From assembly GCF_037935975.1 (NCBI RefSeq), contig NZ_CP149817.1, forward strand, positions 2,294,001 through 2,358,000: 64,000 bases of DNA. Direction: 5' to 3'. Source of the stretch: Teredinibacter turnerae (GTDB lineage Bacteria > Pseudomonadota > Gammaproteobacteria > Pseudomonadales > Cellvibrionaceae). Positions 1 to 8,214 of the stretch are shown piece after piece; position 1 is the stretch's first letter, and the number at the start of each line of letters is the position of its first letter. Made by a program: the position numbers and the translations under genes. Below the pieces are notes generated by a model that saw nothing but the letters and a program-made list of their open reading frames with translations, was not told where the DNA came from and did no database searches.

Positions 1-788
1 TGGTATTCGATATGCCTGGCACAACTCGCGATAGTATCTATATCGATTATGAACGGGATGAAAAGCACTATACGTTGATAGATACCGCAGGTGTGCGTCG
101 ACGCAAAAACGTAAAAATGACTGTTGAGAAATTCTCCATCATTAAAACGTTGCAGGCCATCAGCGATGCCAACGTCGTGATTCTGGTAATGGATGCGAGC
201 GAGGGTATCGTCGATCAGGACCTACACCTTCTTGGTCACGCTATTGAAAGTGGCAGGGCGCTGGTGGTTGCGCTCAATAAATGGGATGGTCTGGAAGACG
301 ATCACAAATCCTACGTTAAAACTGAATTACAACGCCGCTTGAGCTTTGTGGATTACGCCGATTTGCATTTTATTTCCGCGTTGCACGGCACCGGCGTGGG
401 CAACCTCTACAAGTCGGTTGAGCAGGCATATCAAGCGGCGACAGAGAAATACTCCACGAGTTTTCTGACCCGAATTCTGGAAGATGCTGTCACGGCGCAT
501 CAACCGCCGCTGGTGCGCGGGCGCCGTATCAAGCTGCGCTACGCGCATGCGGGGGGGCACAACCCGCCAATTATCGTTATTCACGGTACCCAAACCAGTG
601 AGGTGCCGAACCATTACACACGTTATCTGGAAAAGGTGTATAGACGTGCGCTGGAGTTGCATGGCACTCCCGTACGAATTGAATATCGCAGTGGTGATAA
701 TCCCTTTGCTGGACGGAAAAACAAGCTTACAGAGCGCCAGCTAACGAAAAAGCGCCGCCTTATGAAGCATGTGAAGAAAAAGAAATAG
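1..788 (+). CDS. der: GTPase Der (EngA), C-terminal part, cut by window start
   Basis: Ribosome-assembly GTPase that matures the 50S subunit. The reading frame is open from base 3 and enters the window inside the second of its two G domains: PGTTRD (G2), DTAG (G3) and NKWD (G4) follow in order, then the C-terminal KH-like domain with GGHNPP, and a Lys/Arg-rich tail ([13 protein letters not shown]) ending in TAG. The start and the first G domain lie outside the window. An ATG at base 12 lies inside the gene (it encodes the Met before PGTTRD) and is not the start. A short inverted repeat overlaps the stop codon but has no T-run, so I do not call it a terminator. Family assignment is secure. Confidence 0.95.
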   Translation, partial: VFDMPGTTRDSIYIDYERDEKHYTLIDTAGVRRRKNVKMTVEKFSIIKTLQAISDANVVILVMDASEGIVDQDLHLLGHAIESGRALVVALNKWDGLEDDHKSYVKTELQRRLSFVDYADLHFISALHGTGVGNLYKSVEQAYQAATEKYSTSFLTRILEDAVTAHQPPLVRGRRIKLRYAHAGGHNPPIIVIHGTQTSEVPNHYTRYLEKVYRRALELHGTPVRIEYRSGDNPFAGRKNKLTERQLTKKRRLMKHVKKKK

Positions 789-846
789 CGCGGATAAAAT
801 CAGCGCTAGTCTCATACATTACATTACGAAGCCCTCGAGAGGTCTG

Positions 847-1185
847 TTAACTGCAGCTCCAGCCCCAAGACTGCAATTTATCGACAAATTGGGCGGCTTT
901 TTCTTCGCAATATCCTTCCATGTTTTGTGCGCTCCAAAGAACGCTGGCTTCCTCAGGAGCGTCTGCATTTTTGTAGTAATTGACCGCGCAGGGAACCTTG
1001 GATGGCGCGGCTTCATAGGCTATTTCCACTTTGCGGGTCAGCCCCTGTAGCTCACACGTGTACATGGTCGGCTGAGTCGCGTCCTCTTCGGAGGTATCCG
1101 GGGTGGAGCTTGGTTGCGACCAGGCCATTGGTGTAAGCAGGTTTATAAGTACCGCGAATGCAATACCCTTTTGAATAGTCGGCAT
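847..1185 (-). CDS. Small secreted cysteine-containing protein, unknown function
   Basis: A 112-residue protein that I do not recognise. It starts with a typical Sec signal peptide (short polar N-terminus with Lys, hydrophobic stretch of about residues 8-20, likely cleavage after the AWSQ region), so it should be periplasmic or exported. The mature part is about 85 residues, acidic and Thr/Ser-rich at first, with four cysteines (TCELQG, VPCAV, GYCEE and the final SCS) that could form two disulfides. It stands alone, pointing left, between der and a rightward permease gene. The composition and the signal peptide make a real gene likely; no function can be given. Confidence 0.7.
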   Translation of the reverse strand: MPTIQKGIAFAVLINLLTPMAWSQPSSTPDTSEEDATQPTMYTCELQGLTRKVEIAYEAAPSKVPCAVNYYKNADAPEEASVLWSAQNMEGYCEEKAAQFVDKLQSWGWSCS

Positions 1186-1602
1186 CGAAATTTCCTCGTG
1201 CTGGTTAATCGATTAATAATACAAAAACACCCATCAGAGAACTCGCCTTATATCACACTGGCGCTTCGTTTTTTCTCTCTGCCTGTCAGGTCGAGCGTGG
1301 TTTTTGTCATCGCACACATGTTCTTTAGGTGGTTTGGCCGCAGCGAAGTTCACTAAAACTTAGCGCGTGAACGAGCCTGACGTTGCCATATTCCAGGTGC
1401 CGGGTTTCAGGCAGCCGTTGCTGGTTATAAGTTGCTGGTTATAAATAGTTCAAAAGTTTCATAAGACGTTTTCATTTGCGCTAGGCAAGCAGAAATGAAC
1501 ACGTGTATCCAACGTCGCAACATCAGCGATGCCGTTGATTATCGACCAGCGCGGATGGGGTTCGTTGCTGCGGTTTTAGATTCACCCGGGAGTTTCAACA
1601 TT
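1186..1602. other. Intergenic region with a perfect 14-bp tandem duplication
   Basis: Gene-free stretch between a leftward secreted-protein gene and a rightward permease gene, so it should hold both promoters. It contains two perfect head-to-tail copies of a 14-bp unit (gttgctggttataa) at 1417-1430 and 1431-1444. No other feature stands out. If the permease starts at the upstream ATG at 1495, the region ends there instead. Confidence 0.5.
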
Positions 1603-2439
1603 GTGAATGAATTGCTCGAGTATAGCTTTGTCTGCGCATGCAGTGGGATAGTCGCAGGATTTGTCGCGGGATTGTTCGGCGTAGGTGGCGGTATCGTGAT
1701 TGTGCCCGCGTTGTACTTTGTTTTTGGGGCACTCGGTATGGAGCCGAGCCACGCTTTGGCGATGGCGGTAGCGACCTCATTGGGAACCATTTTACCGACA
1801 TCTATCTCCTCACTGCGAGCGCACCATCGACTGGGCAATATCGAATGGCACGTGGTGCGGCTAGCAGTCCCAAGCCTGGTGCTGGGCGCGTGTGCCGGCG
1901 CCTTGTTGGTCAGTTTTTTCGCCGGGGAGTGGTTGTCGCTGGTTTTTGGCAGCACCTTGCTGGTTGTCGCCTGGCTGGTGTTGCGCAAGGGAAGAGGTGC
2001 CACGGGCGCAGTAGCTTCTGCCAAATTAACCCCTGTGGTGTTACGCCTAGCTGTTTTTTTTCTGGCAGTAATCTCGGCGCTGGCGGGTGTAGGAGGGGGG
2101 GCGCTGGGATCGCCGCTGTTGGTAATGGGCGGTTATTCTGTTCATCGGGCGGTTGGTACGGCGGCGAGTTTTGGAGCATTTATCGCACTGCCATCGATTA
2201 TATTAATCGCACTGTTTTCGGTAACACCTGAAGGCGCTCCTCCCTACAGTCTTGGCTTGATCAGCTTACCCGCGTGGGCCTTGATATCTGTGTGTACCTA
2301 TCTGGTGGCACCGTTTGGTGCTAAGTTCGGCAAGCAGCTCTCCGCTCGCCATCTGGCAACAGTATTGGCCGCATTTCTGATGTTTATCGGCGTAAAAATG
2401 CTATACACCGGCATTGCCTATTATTTTGCCCTTGCATAG
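1603..2439 (+). CDS. TauE/SafE family membrane transporter (sulfite/organosulfonate exporter type)
   Basis: Polytopic inner-membrane protein of the TauE/SafE (formerly DUF81) family, whose members export sulfite, sulfoacetate or related anions. The family shows as two homologous halves, each starting with a Gly-rich helix: FVAGLFGVGGGIVIVPALY near the N-terminus and SALAGVGGGALGSPLLV in the middle, with about eight hydrophobic segments in all. The frame is open from an ATG at 1495, but the first 36 residues are hydrophilic and atypical. A GTG at 1603 with GGGAG ten bases upstream begins right before the first membrane segment and gives 278 residues, close to the family length, so I prefer it. 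The substrate cannot be told from sequence. The gene faces the thiamine cluster tail to tail. Confidence 0.8.
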   Translation: MNELLEYSFVCACSGIVAGFVAGLFGVGGGIVIVPALYFVFGALGMEPSHALAMAVATSLGTILPTSISSLRAHHRLGNIEWHVVRLAVPSLVLGACAGALLVSFFAGEWLSLVFGSTLLVVAWLVLRKGRGATGAVASAKLTPVVLRLAVFFLAVISALAGVGGGALGSPLLVMGGYSVHRAVGTAASFGAFIALPSIILIALFSVTPEGAPPYSLGLISLPAWALISVCTYLVAPFGAKFGKQLSARHLATVLAAFLMFIGVKMLYTGIAYYFALA

Positions 2440-2444
2440 TTTGC

Positions 2445-3251
2445 TTACTCGACGCTACGTGGCGTTGCCTGGTAAAACCCATTTGTTTGAAACACATCCA
2501 GAGGAATTTGGTAGAGCTCACTGAGCATATTACTGTTGAGAACTTCCCCAGGCGCGCCATCTGCATACACATGGCCTTCATTCAGCAGGACTACGCGGGA
2601 TATCTCCGGAATAATTTCGTTCAGGTGGTGCGTTACCATGACTAGGGTTACGCCGGACTGGGCAAGTTCTCGCATCTGCGCGGTGAGTAACATCGCGCTT
2701 TTCATATCCAGCCCGCTCGTGGGCTCATCGAACACGAGGACTTTTGGCTGGTGAATTAGTGCTCTTGCCAGAAGAAGTCGACGCTGCTGCCCGGTTGAAA
2801 GCTGCAAATAGGGGAGCGCTGCCAGATTGTCGATAGCCATTTGCTCCATGATGCGCGTTGCGTGCTGTTTTTGCTCAACACTTACCGCGTGGTGGCTATG
2901 CAGGCCGACAGAACCGAAATAGGCGGATAGCACCACTTCGAATCCGGTGGCCAGGCTGCGGTAATCGTTTTGCAGGTCTTGCGACACAACGCCGATTTTT
3001 TTTCGCAGATCCCACAGATTAAACACTGTTTTGCCGAATATTTCGCAGCGCATCTCTGGCGTTACGCGCGGCAGTAATTCTCGGGTCAGCACTTTCAATA
3101 GCGTCGATTTGCCGGCACCATTGGGACCGAGTATGGCGGTGTGTTGGCCTGTGCGCAGGGTCAGGTTCATCTGGTGGAGTGCGGGCTCTGCGCCCCTGTA
3201 TACCGTGGCTTCGCGCAGACAAAAAAAATCGGTTGGATCGGTTTCGTTCAT
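2445..3251 (-). CDS. ABC transporter ATP-binding protein, ModF-like, last gene of thi operon
   Basis: Single-domain ABC ATPase of 268 residues. Visible motifs are Walker A GPNGAGKST, the Q-loop VSQDLQ, the signature LSTGQQRR (a variant of LSGGQ), Walker B VLVFDEPT and the switch His in THHL. The VVLSAYFGSVGL and VTHHLNEI segments resemble the COG1119 (ModF-type) branch. No permease gene is nearby. Its ATG overlaps the thiG stop by one base (TAATG), implying translational coupling with thiG and co-transcription behind the TPP riboswitch. Whether it acts in thiamine-precursor uptake, molybdate handling or something else is unknown; the operon position is the only hint of a thiamine link. Confidence 0.85.
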   Translation of the reverse strand: MNETDPTDFFCLREATVYRGAEPALHQMNLTLRTGQHTAILGPNGAGKSTLLKVLTRELLPRVTPEMRCEIFGKTVFNLWDLRKKIGVVSQDLQNDYRSLATGFEVVLSAYFGSVGLHSHHAVSVEQKQHATRIMEQMAIDNLAALPYLQLSTGQQRRLLLARALIHQPKVLVFDEPTSGLDMKSAMLLTAQMRELAQSGVTLVMVTHHLNEIIPEISRVVLLNEGHVYADGAPGEVLNSNMLSELYQIPLDVFQTNGFYQATPRSVE

Positions 3252-4057
3252 TATTTCTGGTGCCAGAAAGGTTGGCCAATGGTGGGCGTGCTGGCACTTG
3301 CCGTTTGCCGTTTTTGCATCAAGCCTGCGTGCCAGGCGTCCCGCCCGGCCTGGATCGCACTGGCAAAGGCTCTCGCCATAAGCGGCGGTTGCTGGGCCTT
3401 GGCAACGGCGGTATTCAACAATATACCATCAAAGCCCATTTCCATCGCTTCTGCAGCGTGCGACGGGGCGCCGAGCCCCGCGTCCACGATCATCGGTATA
3501 TCCGGCAAACGTTCTCGAATCGAACGCAGGTTGTAGCGGTTGAGCAGACCTTGTCCAGTGCCAATGGGGGCGCCCCAGGGCATGAGAACCTCGCATCCTG
3601 CATCCAGCAGTCGCTGACAAAGTATCAGGTCGTCGGTGCAGTAGGGCAGTACGCAAAAACCTCGTTTAACGAGTTCGCGGCTGGCTTCCACAAGTTCGAA
3701 AGGATCTGGCTGGAGGGTGTAGTCATCGCCGATAACCTCCAGCTTGATCCATGGGGTCTCAAACATTTCGCGGCTCATCTCCGCCAGATTGATCGCTTCT
3801 TTTGCGCTCTTGCAACCGGCAGTATTTGGCAGCAAAGTGCAGCCTGTGCGTTGAATCGCCTGCCAGATGGTTTGGCCACCGTTAGTGTTGGGGTTTTGAC
3901 GACGCAGACCGAGCGTGACTATTTCACACTGCGATGCGGCTACGGAATCCAGCATCAACTGCGGCGAAGGGTAGAGCGCAGTACCGAGCAGCAGGCGACT
4001 GGAAAAAGTTTTGCCGTAAAGGGTTAACACATCATCGGAAATTGCGGAATCTTGCAT
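3251..4057 (-). CDS. thiG: Thiazole synthase ThiG
   Basis: Makes the thiazole phosphate ring of thiamine from 1-deoxy-D-xylulose 5-phosphate, the ThiS thiocarboxylate sulfur and dehydroglycine. The TIM-barrel family is clear: [14 protein letters not shown] at the N-terminus, NTAGC, the WIKLEVIGD strand carrying the Schiff-base lysine, [18 protein letters not shown], and [19 protein letters not shown] followed by LLNTAVA. The start is the ATG at 4057, giving 268 residues. The frame stays open upstream to 4216, but that extension runs through thiS in another frame and looks noncoding. It lies between thiS and the ABC ATPase gene in a tight operon. Glycine oxidase ThiO upstream supplies the dehydroglycine. 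Confidence 0.95.
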   Translation of the reverse strand: MQDSAISDDVLTLYGKTFSSRLLLGTALYPSPQLMLDSVAASQCEIVTLGLRRQNPNTNGGQTIWQAIQRTGCTLLPNTAGCKSAKEAINLAEMSREMFETPWIKLEVIGDDYTLQPDPFELVEASRELVKRGFCVLPYCTDDLILCQRLLDAGCEVLMPWGAPIGTGQGLLNRYNLRSIRERLPDIPMIVDAGLGAPSHAAEAMEMGFDGILLNTAVAKAQQPPLMARAFASAIQAGRDAWHAGLMQKRQTASASTPTIGQPFWHQK

Positions 4058-4109
4058 GCTTGTCTCGTATAGCGCCTGGTGACTAGGGGGTTGTTGTGCG
4101 CAGCGGGCT

Positions 4110-4310
4110 TTAGCCCCCGCCGACCGGGCTGACCAGATCAACCAGATCTCCGTCCTGCAGTTGGGTTTGCTGGTGTTGGCTGCGGGGAACAAATTCGCCA
4201 TTAATTGCGGCCGCAACCGGTTGCCCCGGCGGATTGGTGTTGGCTATCAGCGTGTGTAATGAGCCTGCGGGCACCTGTATGGGTTCACCATTCAAACTAA
4301 TTTCAATCAT
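4110..4310 (-). CDS. thiS: Sulfur carrier protein ThiS
   Basis: Small ubiquitin-like sulfur carrier, 66 residues from the chosen ATG. It begins [10 protein letters not shown], the usual beta-grasp start, and ends VSPVGGG; the terminal Gly-Gly is adenylated and converted to a thiocarboxylate that feeds ThiG. An in-frame ATG five codons upstream (4325) is also possible; neither start has a strong ribosome-binding site. Both starts overlap the end of thiO, so translation is probably coupled. No thiF or thiE gene is visible in the window, so the activating enzyme must be encoded elsewhere. Confidence 0.9.
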   Translation of the reverse strand: MIEISLNGEPIQVPAGSLHTLIANTNPPGQPVAAAINGEFVPRSQHQQTQLQDGDLVDLVSPVGGG

Positions 4311-5466
4311 GTGCACGTGAGACATCAGGATTCACCGAGTTAACCAGTTGCGCTGCGAACGGCAGCGCTGGAGCAGTATCATTTAACAGGGCCAGAGCCT
4401 GTTCAACGAGCGTGGGAGCGAGGAGATAGCCGTGACGGTAGAGCCCGTTTATAGCGATAACAGGGACTTCGCCGCAGGTAGTGGTGTCGATATGGGGCAT
4501 ATTGTCCATCAGGCCCGGGCGGAGATTGACGTCGAGCTTGGTGATGCGCGCCTCGGCAAAGGCCGGGTTCAGGGTGTAGAGCGCACTGGTTAGCTCAAGG
4601 CACGAATGGATACTCACCGGTGTCAAATCCTCGCTCTCGATTTCGGTGGCGCCGAGGATATAGCTGTGGTTCGCGCGGGGCACGACATAAAGTTTGTAGC
4701 GCGGATGGAGCAACCGAACAGGGCGGGTGAACGTCACTTCGCGGGTTTCAACCCATAGCACTTCACCGCGCACACCGCGTACCTGCGGATTACTTTCTTT
4801 CGCGCCAACACCGCGTACATCAAAGATCAGGTCGTACCCGGTTAACGGCTTGCCATTGACTTGTGGGCTGTGGCTAAGCGCGACCTGGACATTTTCTACC
4901 AGGATCGCACCGGCCTGTCGAATGTGGTCGAGAAGGCCATCCATAAACGCGCAGTTGTCGATATGCGCTTCGGAGGGAAGGTACAGGCCCTGCTCGAACT
5001 GCGTTAAATCCGGTTCCAAATTACCGATTTCACCACTATTAACCCAGCGCGCGCTGTTGTCATTGCCGAGGTGAAATTGGAGTTCCTGATGCAGCTGGTG
5101 CAGCTCGCTGGCGTCTTGTGGGTGAGAGACTACCAGAGACCCGCGGCGCTGATATAAGGAGCTTAAGTTGGATGGGAGCGCGGCAAGCCAGGCTTCCCAG
5201 AGGTGGATCGAGCGCATGCCGATATCAAATATCAGTCGGTTCGACACGGCCACTTCGTTGAATGGAGAAATCATACCCGCAGCCGTATAAGCCGCAGCTT
5301 TAGGAAGCGCAAAGCTGCTGGCTTCAAAAAGCGTCACTTGGTGCCCCAGTTGCAAAAGCTTCCAGGTTAGAAGTCGTCCAAGCAAGCCGCCGCCGGCGAT
5401 TGCGATGTTAAATGGCTCGGATTCCAAGCGAGTGGGGACGGAAAAATCGTGTGTTGGAGCAGTCAT
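4303..5466 (-). CDS. thiO: Glycine oxidase ThiO
   Basis: FAD-dependent oxidase of the DAO family that turns glycine into dehydroglycine for the ThiG reaction; it is used by aerobic bacteria in place of the radical enzyme ThiH. At 387 residues it has a normal length. The N-terminal dinucleotide-binding fold reads IAIAGGGLLGRLLTWKLLQ and ends with the acidic residue of LFEAS. Near the C-terminus, GLYRHGYLLAPTLVEQ is the usual FAD-binding end of the family. The first gene of the operon, its ATG lies only a few bases downstream of a TPP riboswitch, and its end overlaps thiS. Confidence 0.92.
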   Translation of the reverse strand: MTAPTHDFSVPTRLESEPFNIAIAGGGLLGRLLTWKLLQLGHQVTLFEASSFALPKAAAYTAAGMISPFNEVAVSNRLIFDIGMRSIHLWEAWLAALPSNLSSLYQRRGSLVVSHPQDASELHQLHQELQFHLGNDNSARWVNSGEIGNLEPDLTQFEQGLYLPSEAHIDNCAFMDGLLDHIRQAGAILVENVQVALSHSPQVNGKPLTGYDLIFDVRGVGAKESNPQVRGVRGEVLWVETREVTFTRPVRLLHPRYKLYVVPRANHSYILGATEIESEDLTPVSIHSCLELTSALYTLNPAFAEARITKLDVNLRPGLMDNMPHIDTTTCGEVPVIAINGLYRHGYLLAPTLVEQALALLNDTAPALPFAAQLVNSVNPDVSRAHD

Positions 5467-5469
5467 AAT

Positions 5470-5549
5470 TGTTGCCTACGCAGGTTCGAACCTGATCAGG
5501 TCGTACGGGTATGTTCTCAGCCAACAACGTCATGTTGGCACCCCGACAG
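5470..5549 (-). promoter_or_regulatory. TPP riboswitch (THI element) upstream of thiO
   Basis: Reading the minus strand, the conserved THI-box elements occur in order: CGGGGTGCC, the pyrimidine-sensing GGCTGAGA, ACCCGT, then ACCTGATCAGGTT and CGAACCTGCGTAGGC. The P1 helix appears to pair TGTC at the 5' end with GGCA at the 3' end (one G-U). The aptamer ends about five bases before the thiO ATG and there is no room for an expression-platform terminator. The only plausible Shine-Dalgarno (GTAGG) lies in the 3' strand near P1, so ligand binding would hide it directly. Recognition as a TPP aptamer is firm; the translational mechanism is inference. Confidence 0.93.
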
Positions 5550-5988
5550 TCATTTAAAGCGAGCGGCTAGTCTAATCATCTGCGCAATTACCTGCAAGTT
5601 TTGCGGTGCTTACAATTAGTGGCGCGAAAAGCATCGGATCATGTCGATTTGCTATGAAGAAAAAAGCAGCACGAGTTCAAAAATTATTGATGCGGATAAT
5701 GCAAAAAAGAAACTGCCATCTACATTTAAGAAACCTTCGGGATGTTTATTAGAGTGGCGTTAACTTAGGCTTTGCATTCGTTGAGTGTTTCGGTGGGCCT
5801 TGTCCGCTGTAGCGGGCACTCCCTGTGCGACGCTTGATTTTGTGCGCAAGCGTGCGACCAACGTAATGAGCAGGTTAGAGCTGCCGTCAAAATGAATGAA
5901 GAACGGATGCGAGCGCGGTGTATAACACGGCGTTAGGCGCAAGGCGCGTTTGTGTTGAGACACACTTGTGGTGATTGTGAGTCTAAAA
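5550..5988. other. Intergenic region between thi operon and phzF-like gene
   Basis: Divergent promoter region. A 67-codon leftward frame (5760-5963) is open here, but it has no ribosome-binding site or recognisable motif and I do not call it. GTGAG at 5978-5982 is the likely ribosome-binding site of the downstream gene. Nothing else can be supported. Confidence 0.4.
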
Positions 5989-6792
5989 ATGGGTCGTGTT
6001 GAGAACCTCTTTATTGTTAAAGCATTTGCCAGTCAGCCTTTCGCTGGTAATCCTGCCGCAGTTTGTGTGTTAACCGAGTTGCCTTCCGCGCAGCACATGC
6101 AGCAGATTGCGCGCGAGATGAATCAGCCCATCACCTCTTTCGTTGTGCCGGAACTTGATGGCACTTACACCTTGCGCCACTACGGCCCAACAAATCCGGT
6201 CGACATATGCGGCCATGGCACGATTGCCACGTCTCACGTGGTTTACGAATATCTTGGCCACAGCAAGCCCTATATCGATTTTAACCTTGCCACGATGAAT
6301 GTCCGGGTTGGCGTACGCGACAAGGGGTTCGAGCTGGAGATTCCCGCCTTTCCCTGCAAGCCTGTGGTGGATGTACCCTGCGTCGTGAAATTTTTGGGCG
6401 TGCGCCCATTGCAGTGCTACCGAAGTTTTTATGACGTGATCGCTGAGTTTGCGACAGAGGATATTGTGCGATCACTCAAACCAGATTTCAGTGTGCCTCT
6501 GGTTAATTCCATTCGTGCCCTTTTGGTTACGGCAAAGGGTAACTCCAGCGACTATGTTTATCGTGTGTTTGCGCCGTCTATAGGGGTGAACGAAGATTAT
6601 TTTTGTGGATCGGCGAATGGTGCATTGGGGCCGCTGTGGCGAGATAAGTGCGCGAAAAACGAGTTATTGGGTTATTCCGTCAGCGAGCGGGGTGGACCAA
6701 TCCCCTGTGTTGTGCAAGGAGAGAAGGTGCGCATTTACGGCCAGGCGCTCACATGGTTTTCGGGCACAGTGAAATTTGACGCTTGCGCGTAA
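5989..6792 (+). CDS. PhzF-family isomerase-like protein with altered active site
   Basis: Homologue of the PhzF family (diaminopimelate-epimerase-like fold; PhzF itself isomerises a dihydroanthranilate in phenazine synthesis). The N-terminal FIVKAFASQPFAGNPAAV, the PVDICGHGTIATSHVV segment and the C-terminal YFCGSANGALGPL are family hallmarks. The segment that normally reads N-x-S-E-T/x-x-F-V, with the catalytic glutamate, is here NQPITSFV, so the Glu position (about residue 48) is Ile. The protein may therefore have changed chemistry or only a binding role. I chose the ATG at 5989 (267 residues), preceded by GTGAG; in-frame GTG codons from 5968 are alternatives. It lies 93 bp before an unrecognised gene on the same strand, possibly co-transcribed. 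Confidence 0.85.
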   Translation: MGRVENLFIVKAFASQPFAGNPAAVCVLTELPSAQHMQQIAREMNQPITSFVVPELDGTYTLRHYGPTNPVDICGHGTIATSHVVYEYLGHSKPYIDFNLATMNVRVGVRDKGFELEIPAFPCKPVVDVPCVVKFLGVRPLQCYRSFYDVIAEFATEDIVRSLKPDFSVPLVNSIRALLVTAKGNSSDYVYRVFAPSIGVNEDYFCGSANGALGPLWRDKCAKNELLGYSVSERGGPIPCVVQGEKVRIYGQALTWFSGTVKFDACA

Positions 6793-6885
6793 TCAGCGCC
6801 TGTAAGCCGGCTATGCCACACGAAGTGTGAGTGAGCTGAAAGTAAGGGTATTTACCGGCCCCGAATTGGCCACTAAAGGGAGTCT

Positions 6886-8214
6886 ATGGTGTTGGATTGG
6901 CGATCATTCCTGGCGCGACTGAATACAAACAACCCTGTGTTAGCTCGTCATCTTACCCAGTGGGAGAACGAATCTTTATGTGGATACGCAGGCGCATTGT
7001 GGCGGCATCACCCGGACCCGGCCAGCGCGGCTGGTCAGATGGCAGCAGCAAATCACCTGGAAGCCGTTGCACAGCGCTATTTTGGGCACTCGGTTGAGCT
7101 TGCGTCTCAACTGGAATTTCAGCGCGTTTTATTAACGGTGCATCACACGGCACCGTTATTCCATCCCATTGCGTTACAAACTTTATTGCTTGCCGTAGCA
7201 AGTGCGGACATGCCCCAGCGAATTCCTGTTTTAGCGACCGACTGGATTCCCATGGACAACATGTTTTTTCCGCGAGGGCTGTTGTTGCCGACGGACAGCG
7301 GCCTCACAAGCTACAACTTGTTCGGCAAAAGTAGCCGGAAAAAGCTGGTCTCCCAGATGGAAGGGTTCGATAAGGCCGCTGTAGCCGGCATGTTGTCCAA
7401 CTTGCACAAAGATACTCGTAAAGGAGCCATCCCCGCGCCGCTCGGCAAATTTACGTGCGAGTTTGTTGAGCAGTTTTATTTAGCCGAAAAGGTCCTGGAA
7501 AAGGGCCACTACCGGGAGCAATGTGCCGTCCTTAATCATCTGGCGTGGGCGCAGTTATTTCCCGCCCATCCTCTGATTCAGTTGAATATTAGTGATGTTA
7601 TTTTACCGCTGTTAGTGGAAAGTCTGCGGGACCCGAGTTCGTTGATATACGCAGTGTTGTTCGATCCGGATGTCCGCAGCGAAGTGCTGGATGTACTCGA
7701 AGGTGTTGGCGGCTGTTGGGACAGGCAAAGAGAGAGCGGGACGTGCTTTTTCTGGCTGCAGCACAATCAAAAAATGCGACCTATTTTGCAACTCGAAAGG
7801 GACTGCCTGCTGGCTGGCGAAATAGAAATTGAATTGACGCCACGTACGATTATTGAGCTGCTGGAGCGCGGGCATATTATTCCCGGTGTTTTTCTGGTTT
7901 TCGCACAATTAATGTTTGTGAATCGTTTTTCCTGTGTCGGAGGCATGCGTCAAATTGCCTACAATTCTGATATTCGTGACGGCTTGATTCGCGTTTTCGT
8001 CACCCGGGCACCGCAATTTGTTGCAGCGGTAAAAAATTTCCCCATGGACCACTTCGCAGCGGGTATAAATGCGATAAACCTTGCACCTGGTCGCGCTATA
8101 ACCCTGCTCGAATTAATGAGTTCGCCCCATTTGCTCGAAGATGACTGGCGCTGCCAGCCATTGCGCGGCGCGGTACTCGAAGCATCCGACTACTTACTGG
8201 CTCTCAGTGCCTGA
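6886..8214 (+). CDS. Unrecognised 442-residue cytosolic protein
   Basis: No family recognised. The start ATG at 6886 has a good ribosome-binding site (AAAGGGAG). The product is soluble, with no signal peptide or convincing membrane segment, and rich in hydrophobic-aromatic and His/Cys residues. Visible points are WRHHPDPASAAGQ near residue 40, VHHTAPLFHP near 110, a Cys-rich middle (GGCWDRQRESGTCFFW), and a mostly helical C-terminal half. It follows the phzF-like gene in the same direction and ends 20 bp inside the tail of the convergent xseA. The pairing with a PhzF-like protein makes a role in small-molecule metabolism thinkable, but nothing in the sequence proves it. Confidence 0.75.
   Translation: MVLDWRSFLARLNTNNPVLARHLTQWENESLCGYAGALWRHHPDPASAAGQMAAANHLEAVAQRYFGHSVELASQLEFQRVLLTVHHTAPLFHPIALQTLLLAVASADMPQRIPVLATDWIPMDNMFFPRGLLLPTDSGLTSYNLFGKSSRKKLVSQMEGFDKAAVAGMLSNLHKDTRKGAIPAPLGKFTCEFVEQFYLAEKVLEKGHYREQCAVLNHLAWAQLFPAHPLIQLNISDVILPLLVESLRDPSSLIYAVLFDPDVRSEVLDVLEGVGGCWDRQRESGTCFFWLQHNQKMRPILQLERDCLLAGEIEIELTPRTIIELLERGHIIPGVFLVFAQLMFVNRFSCVGGMRQIAYNSDIRDGLIRVFVTRAPQFVAAVKNFPMDHFAAGINAINLAPGRAITLLELMSSPHLLEDDWRCQPLRGAVLEASDYLLALSA

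Noticed and set aside
786-808. Terminator after der
   Set aside because: TAGCGC/GCGCTA can pair, but no T-run follows and the loop is large.
5760-5963. 67-codon leftward frame between thiO and the phzF-like gene
   Set aside because: Lies in a divergent promoter region and shows no translation signal or similarity.
5989-8214. Phenazine biosynthesis cluster
   Set aside because: Only a PhzF-fold homologue with an altered active site is present; no phzA-E or G genes.
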